Positions 61,510-64,000 of a stretch of DNA of 64,000 nucleotides are shown here, in pieces; position 1 is the stretch's first letter; every line of letters starts with the position of its first letter. The position numbers and the translations under genes were made by a program. Source of the DNA: Himantopus leucocephalus (taxonomy: Eukaryota > Chordata > Aves > Charadriiformes > Recurvirostridae); assembly GCA_003993805.1 (NCBI GenBank), contig RSEF01000006.1:26941402-27005401 (forward strand), in the 5' to 3' direction. The notes below the pieces were generated by a model. It searched no databases and had not been told where the DNA came from. It worked only from the letters and a program-made list of their open reading frames with translations.

Positions 61510-61620
61510 TTTCTCTGACTTGTTCACAGTCATAGTGAAAAAAACTGGAGCAGAGCAGGGAACTGAACCTTATCAGATCCCAGGAATGTGTGCTATCTAG
61601 TGTCCTGTGCTTCCTCCACA
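61510..61620 (-). mobile_element. MIR-type SINE remnant, antisense
   Basis: The run TTCTCTGACTTGTTCACAGT, then GGAGCAGAGCAGGGAACTGA, then CAGATCCCAGGAATGTGTGC and ATCTAGTGTCCTGTGCTTCC follows the full order of an antisense MIR-type element. That order is 'gacttgtccaaggtcac ... ggcagagcagggaattgaaccc ... tcctagtgctctaaccactgg'. At about 110 bp it is the longest SINE remnant I see in the window. Confidence 0.65.
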
Positions 61621-62169
61621 TCCTGAAACCAGCAAAAGCTGATTGGAAAATGATGTTATCAGAGACAACCACTGAACATAACAGAAGCCAATGGAATGAT
61701 TCAAGCACCATTTCCCCTCCTGTGTTTAGAAGACCAATAAAAAGACAGATTTTTAGAAGCAAACTGTCCTTCCCTTCCCTTTGGGCTAGTTTACATAAGG
61801 AAAAATCCCAGACCTTTGAAACCACACAGAAGGTGGTTAATTCAAATGAATGGCTGTAGGACCAGAGAAAAGACTTTCTGAAGTCTGGTCCCCACTGTTG
61901 CAAGTGGAAGAACTACAGAAATTCTCCCATCGTGTTATCAATATTCATCCTGAAACCAGTTAGGTTTCTTTCCTTTGCTAGTCTTTCTGAGAGGCTTTTC
62001 CAGAGCTCTTCTCTGCTGGTTAGCAGCTTTCTCCCAATTACCAGCTTGAATTATTATCTGTATTTTGCCCTTACTTTGCTCCTGCCCGTTTTACTTCCTG
62101 TTTCACAGCTTCTTCCAAATAAAACCACCGTTCTGGATCTTTGTCAACTGGCAATTTGAGACAGATTTC

Positions 62170-62240
62170 ATTTCAGGCCTGGTCTAGAGCCCATTTAAGT
62201 CAATGGGAATCTCTGTTGCGTTCAATATGCTTTCCAAGCG
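62170..62240. repeat. Possible ancient sauropsid interspersed repeat
   Basis: CAGGCCTGGTCTAGAGCCCA followed by TTTAAGTCAATGGGAATCTC contains the 'agtcaatgggaa' and 'caggcct' words of an old repeat often seen in sauropsid DNA. Weaker 'ttaaagtcagtg' or 'cactgacttta' words occur near 34755 and 3955. The family name is not certain. Confidence 0.35.
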
Positions 62241-62727
62241 GGCCTTTATAGGCTATCCCTGTAGTCAGCTGGATATGAAAGGTCCGTGTTGATAAAACAA
62301 CGTGCCTAACAAAATTGTACTGCAATTTACAGACTGCAGAATCCTTCATTTACCTGCTTTTATTGGCCAGTTCAAGAAAGACAGGGAGGCAGAATAGCCA
62401 ACATTTCAATAACAAGTGGGATCTAACAGCCAATAGGAAAAGCACTAAACTTAAAAGCAAGTTCAGTAGAGCACTTCCTTATGAAGGCATCATGAGGAAG
62501 GCACCTCTGGAATCATTCTACTGCCATTTCTCTTCATTCCACTCCTCTTCTCACATGGGCACCTCATGAAAACACAAATAATGCTCTTTTCATGTACCTT
62601 TCTTTTTTAATTGCCATCCAATGCATAAGGGGTCCCTCATTCTAGCTTTTTATAGTTTTTCTTGAGTGCCAAAATGCAAAGCTGTATTTTACTGTTACAA
62701 AGCAATTATTTTACTTGTAGTGATGAA

Positions 62728-62772
62728 AACACCACACCGTAAGAAGCGGTCACAACACTACACCGTAAGAAG
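62728..62772. repeat. Tandem duplication, 26-bp period
   Basis: AACACCACACCGTAAGAAG at 62728-62746 recurs as AACACTACACCGTAAGAAG at 62754-62772 with one mismatch in 19 bases. The spacer is CGGTCAC. Two copies only. Confidence 0.9.
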
Positions 62773-63159
62773 TAAACAAAGCTGTTAAGTTGTCAATAGA
62801 TTGATTGACCAACATTACAGACAGTAGAAACTCAAGTGATGATCCACACAGATAAATTAGTCACATAATGTTAAGCAACAGATATCGAAGAACTGCAAAA
62901 CTAACCATAGCTTGAGACACAAATCACCGGTGGAAAAAAAAATGGTCCCAGCTGGGGGGACATTTAACGTGACCTAAACTCAGCACAACAGAAGTGAAAG
63001 CAGACACAATGTGAGCTGGAACATCTCAGTGGTAAGTTAAGATCCAGCAATTAGGACACAAGACCCACAACACCTCAAAAAATCCTCAGCAGCATTCCCA
63101 GAAGAATTGGAATTGTTGTTCCCTTCCTATATAACTCCAGACCCAGCTAAGGAGTTGAT

Positions 63160-63245
63160 TTAACTATTTAAATGTTTGCAATCATTAACCTTTCAATAAA
63201 AACACAGCTTCAGCTTATTAAACTCATTAGCCTGTAACAAATGAA
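63160..63245. promoter_or_regulatory. Possible conserved non-coding element
   Basis: Just left of the ancient CR1, TTGATTTAACTATTTAAATG, CAATCATTAACCTTTCAATA and TTATTAAACTCATTAGCC form an AT-rich, repeat-free stretch with several homeodomain-like ATTA words. It could also be a diverged upstream part of the repeat. Confidence 0.2.
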
Positions 63246-63254
63246 GCTTTTGAA

Positions 63255-63525
63255 CATGCCAAGGAGCAAAATATAACTGGATTCAGAAAGCAATTAGATG
63301 CATTTGGAGAGGATGATAGGTCTCTTGAGGGCTATTCAGCACAGAGATGTGGATACAGTCTCTGATTCAGGAGGTCCCTAGGCTGCAGACTGCAGGGTGG
63401 TTAGATCAAGGGAACACCATACGTGTTTGTCTAGCTCTTATTGTCTCTGTCACTCTTTGGTTCCTGGGTCAGGTGGTCCTTTGATCTGATTCACTACAGC
63501 TGTTCTTATGTACTATTAATGCTTG
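63255..63525 (+). mobile_element. Ancient sauropsid CR1-like LINE 3' end
   Basis: Starting near ACTGGATTCAGAAAGCAATT, the block runs in sense order through GATAGGTCTCTTGAGGGCTA, the 'gtggatacagtctctgattcaggaggtccctaggctgcagactgcaggg' segment (split here for length), and CCTTTGATCTGATTCACTAC. It ends in GCTGTTCTTATGTACTATTA. This order and the ending 'tggctgttcttatgttc' are those I know from older CR1/L3-type elements shared by birds, crocodilians and turtles. It is clearly different from the ATTCTATR-ending bird CR1. The 3' end is near 63520. Confidence 0.8.
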
Positions 63526-64000
63526 GCCAGCAGCCAACACACATTGTCAAACTAGCTGAAAGGAAGTAGTAGAAAGCATTGGTTTACACTGTATAAACTA
63601 AGCAGCATCTTCAGCAGAATGGTGGTACAAACACTATAGCTGAAGCACTCCATAAGTCTAGCTTTTGCCCAAAGAATGAATATTACTCAGCATGGAAGAC
63701 AAAGGCTTATTCAGCAGCAGTTGATACGAGAGTAATTATCAACCACGCGCAGCTATAACAAAGTGTTCAAAATCTTTGATTTTTGTCCTTGCCTTTTTTC
63801 CTACTTTCAGTGTAGGCAGGAACACCCTTGACATAGATGGATTTGCATTACTGCACATTGTAAAGGACTAGTTTTCAGTGCCTTGTAAACCTAGGCTGGG
63901 TCAGGAAGGAATACTTGCCTGTATCGCCTTGCATTTTACATTTTCAGACCATGCACTGCTTTCTTGGAAGATCACTCTTCGTATCAAAGCTCTAAGATGT
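63526..64000. other. Non-coding unique sequence
   Basis: I see nothing nameable in the last 475 bp: no open frame of note, no repeat and no clear motif cluster. Confidence 0.65.

Larger units (their letters stand above)
47291..63254. other. Non-coding unique sequence
   Basis: No gene seen. It contains the alternating purine-pyrimidine tract at 48031, two exon-like but unconfirmed stretches at 51039 and 52556, possible conserved elements at 48240, 53115, 60520 and 63160, one CR1 tail, short tandem duplications at 55023 and 62728, and the long SINE remnant at 61510. The rest is unremarkable. Confidence 0.68.

Noticed and set aside
61472..61903. 143-codon minus-strand open frame
   Set aside because: It overlaps the MIR-type SINE remnant at 61510-61620 and has no protein character.
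62792..62809. Inverted repeat GTCAAT / ATTGAC
   Set aside because: Only 6-bp arms; too short to call beyond a possible homeodomain-like site.
1..64000. CRISPR arrays, operons, bacterial promoters or phage features
   Set aside because: The repeats, composition and CR1 elements show vertebrate nuclear DNA. No regularly spaced direct repeats of CRISPR type were seen.

Overview
The window looks like avian nuclear DNA from a non-coding region, either a gene desert or the inside of a very large intron. The clearest sign of a bird is a CR1 LINE 3' end at about 38744-39035 on the minus strand. It ends in the ATTCTATR-type short repeat typical of CR1 and shares the standard bird CR1 3' region. Two more very short CR1 tails lie near 42735 and 55923. 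Two much older, decayed CR1 copies lie near 46975 and 63255. Scattered ancient MIR-type SINE remnants (for example at 365, 1985, 42768, 45045 and 61510) and sauropsid-type ancient repeats fit the same picture. By eye the base composition is moderately AT-rich, CpG is sparse, and there are no bacterial features. I cannot name the species.

I found no protein-coding gene, no convincing chain of coding exons, no RNA gene and no CRISPR array. The longest open frames (up to about 176 codons) have low-complexity or random-looking translations, stop at arbitrary points and resemble no family I know. One of them crosses an assembly gap.

Layout: 1-6.7 kb is unique sequence with two MIR-like remnants. 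6.75-6.83 kb is a TCTC/TATA simple repeat. 7.0-15.5 kb is mostly unique, with possible conserved elements near 7.0-7.3 and 9.35 kb, low-complexity AAAC tracts and an AGAGG microsatellite. 15.5-22 kb is unique sequence with a TTGTTAAA-rich block at 20 kb. 22-28.5 kb contains an unexplained block and two copies of an unidentified ancient repeat. 27.3-30.0 kb has the most enhancer-like unique sequence and a small CpG cluster. 30-38.7 kb is unique except for a degenerate minisatellite at 37.1 kb. 38.7-47.3 kb holds most of the identifiable retrotransposon remnants and a 5-N gap beside a poly-G run at 43.7 kb. 47.3-64 kb holds a 40-bp alternating purine-pyrimidine tract, several short tandem duplications, possible regulatory elements near 53.1 and 60.5 kb, and an old CR1 at the right end.

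With no genes there is no pathway to describe. Any function would most likely be long-range regulation, which needs alignment to other amniotes to test. I found no credible new biological system. The findings are modest leads, scored accordingly.
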